Below are positions 33,897 through 41,553 of a stretch of DNA of 64,000 nt, piece by piece (within the stretch, counting starts at the first letter, position 1; the number at the start of each line of letters is the position of its first letter). The stretch spans positions 3,596,001 through 3,660,000 of the forward strand of contig NZ_CP113264.1 in the NCBI RefSeq assembly GCF_026642255.1, written 5' to 3'. This DNA comes from Streptomonospora nanhaiensis. GTDB taxonomy: Bacteria > Actinomycetota > Actinomycetes > Streptosporangiales > Streptosporangiaceae. The notes beneath the pieces are model-generated. The model was not told the origin of the DNA, did no database searches, and was given only the letters and a program-made list of their open reading frames with translations. Made by a program: the position numbers and the translations under genes.

Positions 33897-35162
33897 CTAG
33901 CGCAGCGCGAGCCGCTCGCGCAGCCACCACAGGCCCGCTCCGGCGGCCAGGACCGCCATCCCGGTGATGACCGCCGGCAGCGGCAGGCTGCACGCCAGGA
34001 CCACGCACCCCACCAGCCCGGTCAGGGGGACCAGCAGCGGCGGGCGGGTCTCGTCGGGGCCCAGCCTCAGCGCCGACGCGTTGGTGATGGCGTAGTACAC
34101 CAGGACGCCGAACGCCGAGAAGGCGATCGCGCCGCGCAGGTCGGCCACCAGGACCAGGACGACGACCGCGGCCGCGACGGCGATCTCCGCGCGGTGCGGC
34201 ACGCCGTGGCGCTCGTGGACCGCGGCCAGGGCGCGGGGCAGGTGCCCGTCGGAGGCCATCGCCGCGGTCGTGCGCGAGACCCCCAGGACGAGGGTGAGCA
34301 GCGCGCCCAGGCTGGCCACGGCGGCGCCCGCGGCCACCACCGGGACCATCCACGGGAACCCGGCCACCTGGACGGCGTCGGCCATCGGCGCGGCGCTGGT
34401 CGTGAGGCGCTCGCGCCCCAGCACGATCAGCAGGCCGGTGCCCACGACCAGGTACAGCGCCAGCACGCCGCCCAGGGACAGGGCGATGGCGCGGGGGATG
34501 GTGGTCCCGGGGTCGCGCACCTCCCCGCCCAGTGTCGCCACCCTCGCGTACCCGGCGAACGCGAAGAAGATCATCCCGGCCGCACCCAGCACGCCGAAGG
34601 AGCCGGGCCAGGGCCCCAGGCCGTCGACCTCGGCCACGGCCGCCAGCCGGCCGCTGAGCAGCATCGTGACGACGACGGCGGCCAGGACGGCCAGGACCGC
34701 GCCCAGCATGAGCTTGAGCACCAGGGTCGAACGTCTCAGGCCCCGGTAGTCGAGGGCGGTGACCGCGACCACCGCTGCCACCGCCAGGGGCTTCTCCCAG
34801 CCGGGCAGGACGTAGGCGGCGAAGGTCAGCGCCATGGCGGCGCACGAGGCGACCTTGCCGACGACGAAGGACCAGCCCGCCAGGTAGCCCCACAGCTCCC
34901 CCAGGCGCTCGCGCCCGTAGACGTAGGCCCCGCCCGACTCGGGGTGGCGGGCGGCGAGCCTGGCCGAGGAGACGGCGTTGCAGTAGGCGACGGCGCCCGC
35001 GATCAGGATGGCCACGGGCAGCCACGCCCCCGCGCCCAGGGCCGCGGGGGCGAAGACGGAGAAGACGCCCGCGCCGAGCATCGAGGCCGCACCGATGGCG
35101 ACGGCGTCGACGGTACCGAGGACCCTGGCGGGTCTGGCCTGGGGCCCGGAAGGGGTGGTCAA
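33897..35162 (-). CDS. APC-superfamily amino acid permease
   Basis: 421 residues from TTG 35162, preceded by AAGGAG at 6 nt. About twelve helices; helix 1 has the discontinuous motif VAIGAASMLGAGVFSVFAPA, and GMIFFAFAGYARVATLGGEV with RDPGTTIPRAI is the APC helix 6-7 block. It imports an amino acid or polyamine, identity unknown. The frame stays open upstream to 35426 but that stretch is low-complexity and overlaps hairpins, so I treat it as a leader. Convergent with the Nudix gene. Confidence 0.9.
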   Translation of the reverse strand: MTTPSGPQARPARVLGTVDAVAIGAASMLGAGVFSVFAPAALGAGAWLPVAILIAGAVAYCNAVSSARLAARHPESGGAYVYGRERLGELWGYLAGWSFVVGKVASCAAMALTFAAYVLPGWEKPLAVAAVVAVTALDYRGLRRSTLVLKLMLGAVLAVLAAVVVTMLLSGRLAAVAEVDGLGPWPGSFGVLGAAGMIFFAFAGYARVATLGGEVRDPGTTIPRAIALSLGGVLALYLVVGTGLLIVLGRERLTTSAAPMADAVQVAGFPWMVPVVAAGAAVASLGALLTLVLGVSRTTAAMASDGHLPRALAAVHERHGVPHRAEIAVAAAVVVLVLVADLRGAIAFSAFGVLVYYAITNASALRLGPDETRPPLLVPLTGLVGCVVLACSLPLPAVITGMAVLAAGAGLWWLRERLALR

Positions 35163-35504
35163 CGGGGTCTCCTTGCGTGAGTACTCCCGGCTCGCGCCGG
35201 ACGGCGACGCGCTTCTCCCCGGAGTTCCTCCGGCAAAAGCACAGCGGTACCTCGGAACGTGACGTCGGGCCTTGTGCTGCTCGGGTGAATCCGCCCCTCG
35301 TCGTCCGTTCCCTGGCGGACACGACGAAGTCCCAGCCCGTCCGGGGCTGGGACGTCCCCCCGCCGAGGGGGCGGGAGTCGTGCCCGACTTCCGAGTGTGC
35401 CCGATGCCGGTGACCACCGGGTGCAAACCTCCTATGGCGGAGGTGGCCGGTTCCGGACCTCCGGGCGACCCGGGCGGGCGAGCGGCGGCCGTGCCTCCCG
35501 GGCG
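35163..35504 (-). promoter_or_regulatory. 342-bp structured leader upstream of the APC permease
   Basis: No gene. Read on the minus strand it contains, in order, ACCTCC-N6-GGAGGT (35444-35427), a 10-bp stem GTCCCAGCCC/GGGCTGGGAC with loop CGGAC (35353-35329), a bulged stem TCGTCG-TCCG/CGGA-CGACGA (35327-35298), and CCGGAG-GAA-CTCCGG. The last lies about 50 nt before the start. Four successive stems suggest a cis-regulatory RNA or the relic of a hairpin-ended mobile element. I could not match a known riboswitch. Confidence 0.45.
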
Positions 35505-36011
35505 TCAGGTGGGACGCCAGGGGGTCCCGGTGTTGTCGTTGATGTCCTCCGCGGCGACCTGGCGGAGTTGGCGTGAGAGGTCGGAGAGCGCCCGCGAGAC
35601 CGCGAGTTCCTCACCGATCTCCGGGACGTCGAGGTCGGTGGGGTGCTTGCGCGACATGCCGTGTCCGCGCAGAGCCGTACCGTCGTCGGCCACCAGCCCG
35701 ACCTCGGCCCAGGTGCGCGCGCTCTCGCCCTCGTTCTCCTCCTCGACGACGACGTCGACGTTCCAGCGCTTGGTCGTGTGCATTGCGTCCGTCCCCTCTG
35801 CCTCCGCGCCCGTGCCGCCGGGCGGGTGTTCGATGTGGGCGTCCGGCCCCGGGTAGACCAGGGCGTCGTGCCCGCCTTCGGCGTCGGACCAGTGCACCTG
35901 GTACGGGGGCGACCCGCCCGCCCCCCGGATCCCGGTGACGACGCCGGTCCTGCGGTGGGCGTCGTCGCGCGGGCTCTCCACCACCAGTCGGTCCCCTACC
36001 TCTGCTCGCAT
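35505..36011 (-). CDS. DUF1918-DUF1876 fusion protein
   Basis: 168 residues. Residues 1-62 match DUF1918 (VGDRLVVESPRDDAHRRTGV and PPYQVHWSDAEGGHDALVYP), a small SH3-like domain. Residues about 78-165 match DUF1876 (TTKRWNVDVVVEEENEGESA, GHGMSRKHPTDLDVPEIGEE, AVSRALSDLSRQL), a dsRBD-like domain. In many actinomycetes these are separate genes. Both are associated with stress proteins of unknown function. The fusion suggests they act together. Confidence 0.85.
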   Translation of the reverse strand: MRAEVGDRLVVESPRDDAHRRTGVVTGIRGAGGSPPYQVHWSDAEGGHDALVYPGPDAHIEHPPGGTGAEAEGTDAMHTTKRWNVDVVVEEENEGESARTWAEVGLVADDGTALRGHGMSRKHPTDLDVPEIGEELAVSRALSDLSRQLRQVAAEDINDNTGTPWRPT

Positions 36012-36151
36012 GGGATACCCCACAAACCTCGGATACCTCCATCTTCCGCACTGTCCCGGGCACGGTCTCCGGGGTTGGGGATTTCGTTCCCCCGGGCAGG
36101 TGAGGTTTTTGCCGGTACGCGGCGCGCCACGGGCCCTGGTAGCGTCACGGC

Positions 36152-36808
36152 GTGGCCCAGCACTACTTCGACTCCGACCCCGACGCCGCCAGCCGGCCCT
36201 CCACCGCGGACCTGGTCCTGCCGGACCTGCACCTGCGCCTGAACACCGACCGGGGCGTCTTCTCCCCCGACAGGGTCGACCTCGGCACACGCGTGCTCCT
36301 GGAGACGGTCCCGGCCCCGCCGGCGGGCGGGCGCCTGCTCGACCTGGGGTGCGGCTACGGCCCCGTCGCCCTGACCATGGCCTCACGCGCCCCGGGCGCG
36401 ACCGTGCTGGGCGTGGACGTCAACTCCCGCGCCGTGGGCCTGGCCCGGCGCAACGCCTCCGACCACGGGCTGGACAACGTCCGGTTCGCGGTCGTCTCCC
36501 CCGAGGGGGAGCCGGTGCCGGAGCAGGACCGGGAAGGGGCTCCCGCGCCCCTGGCCGAGGACCTGCTCGGCCCCTTCGACGCGCTGTGGTCCAATCCGCC
36601 GATCCGGGTGGGCAAGGGCGTGCTGCACGCGATGCTGCGCACCTGGCTCGGCCGGCTCTCCCCCGAGGGCGTGGCCCACCTCGTGGTCCAGCGCCACCTG
36701 GGGTCCGACTCGCTCCAGAAGTGGCTGGACGCCGAGGGCCTGCCCGCCGAACGTGTGGCCTCACGGGCCGGCTTCCGGGTCCTGGCCGTGCGGCGTTCGG
36801 CCGACTGA
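36152..36808 (+). CDS. class I SAM-dependent methyltransferase, RsmC-like
   Basis: 218 residues. The SAM loop is LLDLGCGYGPVALTMA, the acidic residue VLGVDVNSRAV, and the N6/N2-methylase motif NPPIRVGK (DALWSNPPIRVG). That combination and the HYFDSDPDA start match the RsmC/RlmG-like rRNA guanine methyltransferases of actinomycetes. TAGCGT lies exactly 6 nt before the GTG, which suggests a leaderless mRNA. It precedes a TrmH-family gene, so this is an RNA-modification pair. Confidence 0.88.
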   Translation: MAQHYFDSDPDAASRPSTADLVLPDLHLRLNTDRGVFSPDRVDLGTRVLLETVPAPPAGGRLLDLGCGYGPVALTMASRAPGATVLGVDVNSRAVGLARRNASDHGLDNVRFAVVSPEGEPVPEQDREGAPAPLAEDLLGPFDALWSNPPIRVGKGVLHAMLRTWLGRLSPEGVAHLVVQRHLGSDSLQKWLDAEGLPAERVASRAGFRVLAVRRSAD

Positions 36809-36930
36809 GAGACGTTTTGCCTGGATGTGTCAGGGGTCATGCGTGCGCGCGGGCCCGCTGACCGGTAGCCTGTTGCGAACATCCGCACACCGGGACCGCC
36901 CGGGTACACCCGCTGAGGAACACACCGCAG

Positions 36931-37491
36931 TTGAGCACGCAGTTGCGCCCCACCGACGTCAAACGCCTCAACCGTGAATGGCGCCGGCGCACCGAGGGGC
37001 GACTCGCCCTCATCGTCGAATCCGTCACCCAGCCCTTCAACCTGGGATCGATCCTGCGCACCTGCGCGACCTTCGGGGTGGACCAGGTCTGGCTCACGGG
37101 CAACAGCGCGGACCCCGACGACCCCAAGGTCGGCAAGACCGCCCTGGGCACCGCCGCCAAGGTGAGCCACACGCGGCTCTCCTCGACCGCCGAGGCCCTG
37201 TCCGCGGCGCGGGCCGACGGCTACAAGGTCGTGGCCGTCGAACTGGCCCGGGGCGCGGTGCCGCTGCACGCGGCCCCCCTGGAGCCTGACGTGTGCCTGG
37301 CCGTCGGCGCCGAGGACCACGGCTGCTCCCCCGCCCTCCTGGCGGGCGCGGATGCCGTCACCTACATTCCCCAGATCGGGCGGGTGGGATCGCTGAACGT
37401 GGCCGTCGCCACCTCGATCGCCCTCGCCGAGGCCCGCCGTCGCGAGTGGGTCTCCTTCGGCGAAGAGGCCGACGCTCCCGTCGGGAGCTGA
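36931..37491 (+). CDS. SpoU/TrmH-family RNA 2'-O-methyltransferase
   Basis: 186 residues from TTG after GAGGAA. SPOUT signatures: motif 1 VTQPFNLGSILRTCATFGVD, motif 2 VCLAVGAEDHGCS and motif 3 YIPQIGRVGSLNVAVATSIA with LAEARRRE. It methylates a ribose in tRNA or rRNA using SAM bound in a trefoil knot. A -10-like TAGCCT lies at 36866-36871, leaving a leader of about 55 nt. Specific target not determinable. Confidence 0.9.
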   Translation: MSTQLRPTDVKRLNREWRRRTEGRLALIVESVTQPFNLGSILRTCATFGVDQVWLTGNSADPDDPKVGKTALGTAAKVSHTRLSSTAEALSAARADGYKVVAVELARGAVPLHAAPLEPDVCLAVGAEDHGCSPALLAGADAVTYIPQIGRVGSLNVAVATSIALAEARRREWVSFGEEADAPVGS

Positions 37492-37609
37492 GCGTCCGGG
37501 AACTTTCCCGGCGGCTTTTTCGTCATTCCATCGCAGTACCAACACCAGTCACACACTCAACGCGTGTCAGCGCAGAGAGAGGAACAGTGGACCCGTCCCG
37601 AAGTACCAG

Positions 37610-37675
37610 CAGCATCCCTCACGGATGCTGTGACCCAGACCTCGACGAGCCTCCTTCTCCGAAGGGTGCGCACCC
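37610..37675 (+). promoter_or_regulatory. two hairpins in the leader of the CNNM/CorC operon
   Basis: CAGCATCC-CTCAC-GGATGCTG (37610-37630) and the self-complementary GGGTGCGCACCC (37664-37675) lie in the 235-bp gap before the CNNM gene. Mg-related genes often have regulatory leaders, but no M-box or ykoY signature is visible. Confidence 0.4.
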
Positions 37676-37726
37676 TCGTAGCAACCAGGATCCGACCACG
37701 AACCGGAACCAGGCGGTGCGTGCCCG

Positions 37727-39109
37727 ATGATGAGCACAGTCCTCAGTATCGCCTTCGGATTCCTGGTGGTCTTCCTGATCACCGTGGCGACGGGCTACTT
37801 CGTCGCCCAGGAGTTCGGCTACATGGCCGTGGACCGCTCGCGCCTGCGGGCGAGGGCCGCGGCCGGTGACGCAGGGGCCAAACGGGCCCTGGACATCACC
37901 AACCGCACGTCGTTCATGCTCTCCGGCGCCCAGCTGGGCATCACCGTGACCGCCCTTCTGGTGGGTTACGTGGCAGAGCCCATGATCGGCCAGGGAATCG
38001 GTGAACTCCTCGGCGGCGTCGGGGTGCCCACGGGCGCCGGCGTCGCGATCGGCACCGTTCTCGCCCTTGTCTTCTCCACCGTCATCCAGATGGTCTTCGG
38101 TGAGCTCTTCCCCAAGAACCTGGCCATCGCCCGGCCCGAGCCCGTGGCACGCTGGCTGGCGCTGTCCACGGGGATCTACCTCAAGATCTTCGGTCCGGTC
38201 ATCTGGCTCTTCGACCAGGCCGCGATCCTGCTGCTGAAGGCGGTGCGGATCGAGCCGGTGGAGGACGTCCAGCACGCGGCGACCGCCCGCGACCTGGAGA
38301 GCATCATCGCCGAGTCCCGCGAGAGCGGGGACCTGCCCGCCGAGCTGTCCACCCTGCTGGACCGGACCCTGGACTTCCACGAGCGCACCGCCGGGCACGC
38401 GATGATCCCGCGTCCGGAGGTCACCACCGTGGAGGAGGGCGACCCGGTCAGCCGGGTCGTCGAGCTGATGGCCTCCGACCACTCCCGCTTCCCGGTCCTG
38501 GGCGACGGGGTGGACGACATCGTGGGCGTCATCTGCCTGCGGGACGTGCTCGCCCAGGGCGACCGCGACCTGTCCGACGTCAAGGTCAGCGAGGTGGCCC
38601 GGGAGACCGTCATGGTTCCCGCGTCCCTGCCTCTGCCCGTGCTGCTGGACCAGCTGCGCGAGGCGGGCGAGGAGTTCGCCTGCGTCGTGGACGAGTACGG
38701 CGGCCTGGCCGGGGTCATCACGACCGAGGACCTGGCCGAGGAGCTGGTCGGCGAGATCGCCGACGAGCACACCCCGGAGGAGGAGTCCCCGTCCTACCTG
38801 GACGGCGAGGGCTCCTACCTGGTCCCCGGCGCGCTGCACATCGACGAGGTCGAGCGGCTGATCGGGCACGACCTGCCCGAGGGCGACTACGAGACCGTCG
38901 GCGGGCTGGTCATCCACGAGCTGCACCGGCTGCCCGAGACGGGCGACCGGGTGGACATCGCCCTGCCCCGTCCGCCCAGCGCCCATGAAGGCGACCCCGA
39001 CATGGCGCTGACCCTGATCGTCAACACCGTGCAGAGGCACGTTCCGCACACCGTGGAGCTGCGCCTGCGCGAAGCGGCCGAGAACGGCGCCGAGGAGGTG
39101 CGCGCATGA
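37727..39109 (+). CDS. CNNM/CorC-type membrane protein (DUF21-CBS-CorC_HlyC)
   Basis: 460 residues. The DUF21 membrane domain (residues 1-195) has four helices with VAQEFGYMAVDRSRLRARAA and SGAQLGITVTALLVGY, and QMVFGELFPKNLAIARPEP. A CBS pair follows: HAMIPRPEVTTVEEGDPVSR, RFPVLGDGVDDIVGVI and CVVDEYGGLAGVITTEDLAE. The C-terminal CorC_HlyC domain ends the protein. It takes part in Mg2+/Co2+ transport or its sensing. The stop overlaps the next gene by four bases (ATGA). Confidence 0.93.
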   Translation: MMSTVLSIAFGFLVVFLITVATGYFVAQEFGYMAVDRSRLRARAAAGDAGAKRALDITNRTSFMLSGAQLGITVTALLVGYVAEPMIGQGIGELLGGVGVPTGAGVAIGTVLALVFSTVIQMVFGELFPKNLAIARPEPVARWLALSTGIYLKIFGPVIWLFDQAAILLLKAVRIEPVEDVQHAATARDLESIIAESRESGDLPAELSTLLDRTLDFHERTAGHAMIPRPEVTTVEEGDPVSRVVELMASDHSRFPVLGDGVDDIVGVICLRDVLAQGDRDLSDVKVSEVARETVMVPASLPLPVLLDQLREAGEEFACVVDEYGGLAGVITTEDLAEELVGEIADEHTPEEESPSYLDGEGSYLVPGALHIDEVERLIGHDLPEGDYETVGGLVIHELHRLPETGDRVDIALPRPPSAHEGDPDMALTLIVNTVQRHVPHTVELRLREAAENGAEEVRA

Positions 39110-40116
39110 GTGACATGAACGTGTGGGTGGCCATGGCGGTGACCGCGGTCATCATCGCGTTGAGCGCGTTCTTCGTGGCCATCGAGTTCGCCCTGGTGGC
39201 GGCCCGCCGCTACCGGCTGGAGGAGGCCGCGGAGACCAGCGCCTCGGCGCGGGCGGCGCTCAAGAGCGCCCGCGACCTGTCGCTGCTGCTGGCCGGATCG
39301 CAGCTGGGCATCACGCTGTGCGCCCTGGCGCTGGGCGCGATCTCCAAGCCCGCGGTCCACCACCTGCTGGAGCCGCTGTTCGGCGGCCTGCCCAGCACGG
39401 TGGGGTACGTGGTCTCGTTCGTGGTGTCGCTGATCATCGTGACCTTCCTGCACCTGGTCGTGGGCGAGATGGCGCCCAAGTCCTGGGCGATCTCCCACCC
39501 GGAGAAGTCGGCGATCATGCTGGCGATCCCGATGCGGGCGTTCATGTGGTTCACCCGCCCGGCCCTGCTGATGCTGAACGGCATGGCCAACTGGTGCCTG
39601 CACCGGCTGGGTGTGGAGGCCGTGGACGAGATGTCCTCCGGCCACAACCCGGACGACGTGCGGGAGCTGGTGGAGCACTCCGCCAAGGCGGGCGCCCTGG
39701 ACGCCGAGAGGCGCGCCCAGCTGGCCACCGCCCTGGAGGTGAACTCCCGCCCGCTGAGCGAGATCGTCACCCGGCGCGAGGAGATCGCCTCGGTCGCCCC
39801 CGAGGACGGGGTCGAGGTCATCAAGCAGGTGTCGCGCAGCTCCACGCACCTGAGGCTGGTGGTCATGGACCGCGAGGAGCCCGTGGGCGTCCTGCACGTG
39901 CGCGAGGCCCTGACGAGCCCCGCCGGGACGACCGCGGCGGACCTGATGCGCCCCGTGCTCACGCTGCCCTCGGGCACGCCGATGTACGCGGCGATGAGCA
40001 TCATGCGGGAGAGCCGCAGCCACCTGTCGCTGGTGGAGGAGGACGGCGAGGTGATCGGCCTGGTCACCCTCCAGGACATCCTGGACCGCCTGCTGCTGCT
40101 GGAGACGGCCGCCTGA
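39106..40116 (+). CDS. CNNM/CorC-type membrane protein lacking the CorC domain
   Basis: 336 residues, paralogous to the preceding protein: DUF21 helices with FFVAIEFALVAARRYRLEEA, LAGSQLGITLCALALGA and VVGEMAPKSWAISHPEK, then a CBS pair (RPLSEIVTRREEIASV to SHLSLVEEDGEVIGLVTLQD). It ends right after the CBS pair with no CorC_HlyC domain. Coupled translation through ATGA suggests a heteromeric transporter with its upstream partner. A strong terminator follows. Confidence 0.92.
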   Translation: MSDMNVWVAMAVTAVIIALSAFFVAIEFALVAARRYRLEEAAETSASARAALKSARDLSLLLAGSQLGITLCALALGAISKPAVHHLLEPLFGGLPSTVGYVVSFVVSLIIVTFLHLVVGEMAPKSWAISHPEKSAIMLAIPMRAFMWFTRPALLMLNGMANWCLHRLGVEAVDEMSSGHNPDDVRELVEHSAKAGALDAERRAQLATALEVNSRPLSEIVTRREEIASVAPEDGVEVIKQVSRSSTHLRLVVMDREEPVGVLHVREALTSPAGTTAADLMRPVLTLPSGTPMYAAMSIMRESRSHLSLVEEDGEVIGLVTLQDILDRLLLLETAA

Positions 40117-40139
40117 CGAGGGCGGAACCGGTGCGTCAC

Positions 40140-40175
40140 GGGGCCGGGAGGGACCGAGGGGTCCCTCCCGGCCCC
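40140..40175 (+). terminator. CNNM operon terminator
   Basis: Perfect 16-bp arms GGGGCCGGGAGGGACC (40140-40155) and complement (40160-40175), 4-nt loop, then TT. Confidence 0.82.
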
Positions 40176-40234
40176 TTCGCACGGGCGGGTCGCCGCGGGG
40201 GCTGCGCGTGCGCCCGGCGGCCTGGCGCACGCGT

Positions 40235-40266
40235 GAGGGGGAGGGCGCTCACGCGCCCTCCCCCTC
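40235..40266 (-). terminator. ohr terminator; rest of the 302-bp gap is empty
   Basis: Perfect 13-bp arms GAGGGGGAGGGCG (40235-40247) and CGCCCTCCCCCTC (40254-40266). It lies between the convergent CNNM and ohr genes. Apart from this and the preceding terminator, 40117-40418 shows no gene. Confidence 0.72.
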
Positions 40267-40418
40267 GTCGCGGATCGTGCCGGATGCGGCGGCCGGGGCC
40301 CGCCCTCCGCCGCCCTCCCCTGCCGGGGGCGCGTGCGGGCGTCGAACCCCGGCCGGCGGGTACGGGGACCGCCGGGGGCGGGCCCCGCCCCGTACCGGCC
40401 GCGTCTGCGATCGGCGCG

Positions 40419-40847
40419 TCAGGCGGTCTTGACCACCAGGTCGACCTCGATGTTGCCGCGCGTGGCGCGGGAGTAGGGGCACATCTGGTGGGCGGCCTCG
40501 ACGAGCTCCTCGGCCTTGGCCTGCTCCACGCCGGGGATGGTGACGGTGAGCTGCACGGCGATGTCCAGGCCCTCGTCGGACTTGCCGAGCGTCACCCGGG
40601 CCTCGATGAACGAGCCCTCGACGTCGGTCTTGGACTGGCGGGCCACGTTCTTGAGCGCACCGTGGAAGCAGGCGCCGTAGCCGACGGCGAAGAGCTGCTC
40701 GGGGTTGGTGCCGAGGCCGTCGTCGCCGCCCACGCCCTTGGGCACGGACAGGTCGACCGCGAGGCGCCCGTCGTCGGTCTTCCCGCTGCCCTTGCGGCCC
40801 TCGCCGGTGACGGTGGCGTTGGTGGTGTACATGGCCTTGTATGCCAT
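40419..40847 (-). CDS. ohr: organic hydroperoxide resistance protein Ohr
   Basis: 142 residues. It is a thiol peroxidase that reduces fatty-acid and other organic hydroperoxides. The two catalytic Cys are in VGYGACFHGALKNVA (about 61) and AAHQMCPYSRATRGN (about 125), with the conserved Arg and Glu context (NPEQLFAVGYGACF). Length is standard. The adjacent ohrR on the same strand, 65 bp upstream, is the expected regulator. Confidence 0.96.
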   Translation of the reverse strand: MAYKAMYTTNATVTGEGRKGSGKTDDGRLAVDLSVPKGVGGDDGLGTNPEQLFAVGYGACFHGALKNVARQSKTDVEGSFIEARVTLGKSDEGLDIAVQLTVTIPGVEQAKAEELVEAAHQMCPYSRATRGNIEVDLVVKTA

Positions 40848-40912
40848 TGCTTGCCTCTCTCCCGGCTCCGCACGCGCGGAGCCAACAGTGGTGGGTTTCT
40901 TCCGGTGCGTGG

Positions 40913-41404
40913 TCAGGTTCCGGGCGCTTCGGCCGTGTCGCACGGGGCGCGCCTGCTCGCGGCCGTCTCCACCGAGAAGGTGAGGCGGCCGAGCGCGTCC
41001 CGCAGCTCGCGGGCCTGGGCGGCCGTCAGGTCCGTGGCGCAGACCAGCCGGCCGGGGATGTCCGTCGCCCGCTCCCTCAGGGCGAGGCCCCGCGGGGTGG
41101 CGGTGACGCGGACGACGCGCTCGTCGGTGGTGCTGCGCTCCCGGGTCAGGAGCCCGGAGGCCTCCAGCCTGCGCAGCAGGGGGGAGAGCGTGCCCGAGTC
41201 CAGGTGCAGGGCGCGGCTGAGCTCCTTGACCGTGAGCGTTCCGCGTTCCCACAGGACGATCATCACCAGGTACTGGGGGTAGGTGAGTCCCAGGTCCCCC
41301 AGCAGTTCCCGGTACAGCCCGGTCAGGGCCCGGGAGGCGGTGTAGAGGGAGAAGCACAGCTGGTTGTCCAGCGCGAGGGGGTCGCCCTCGTCGGGATGCG
41401 CCAC
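40913..41404 (-). CDS. ohrR: OhrR, MarR-type organic peroxide sensor
   Basis: 163 residues from GTG. The peroxide-sensing Cys is in LALDNQLCFSLYTASRA (about 17), as in OhrR. The MarR winged helix reads LTYPQYLVMIVLWERGTLTV, KELSRALHLDSGTLSPLLRR and the wing RSTTDERVVRVTATPRG. Oxidation of the Cys releases DNA and induces ohr. Two tandem dyads 70-96 bp upstream are the likely operator. Confidence 0.94.
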   Translation of the reverse strand: MAHPDEGDPLALDNQLCFSLYTASRALTGLYRELLGDLGLTYPQYLVMIVLWERGTLTVKELSRALHLDSGTLSPLLRRLEASGLLTRERSTTDERVVRVTATPRGLALRERATDIPGRLVCATDLTAAQARELRDALGRLTFSVETAASRRAPCDTAEAPGT

Positions 41405-41473
41405 GGTGTTCCCTCCTGCCTCGCGGGCCCCGCGCCTGCGGGCTTGCCGGTGGCACCACCGTAGCAGAATTCA

Positions 41474-41500
41474 GTTGCACACAACATGGTTGACCACAAC
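41474..41500. promoter_or_regulatory. tandem OhrR operators
   Basis: Two copies of GTTG-N4-CAAC: GTTGCACACAAC (41474-41485) and GTTGACCACAAC (41489-41500), 15 bp apart, in the AT-richest part of the gap upstream of ohrR. The outer AGTTG/CAACT is also symmetric. Confidence 0.65.
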
Positions 41501-41515
41501 TTTTTGTGCGGCGCG

Positions 41516-41546
41516 CTGTCCGCGCCCCGCGGCGGGGCGCGGACAG
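41516..41546 (-). terminator. terminator of the P6C-dehydrogenase-like gene
   Basis: Perfect 13-bp arms CTGTCCGCGCCCC (41516-41528) and GGGGCGCGGACAG (41534-41546) with loop GCGGC, 8 bp after the stop on the minus strand. Confidence 0.8.
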
Positions 41547-41553
41547 CGGGGTG

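Noticed and set aside
35163..35353. ydaO (c-di-AMP) riboswitch or T-box in the permease leader
   Set aside because: Only short pieces (GGAGGAACTCC, AGGTACCGC) match; the obligatory downstream blocks are absent on both strands.
35172..35426. An 85-88-residue N-terminal extension of the APC permease from a GTG/TTG behind AGGAGGT
   Set aside because: The ribosome-like site is attractive, but the encoded stretch is low-complexity and hydrophilic, crosses several hairpins, and TTG 35162 has its own AAGGAG and a family-like N-terminus.
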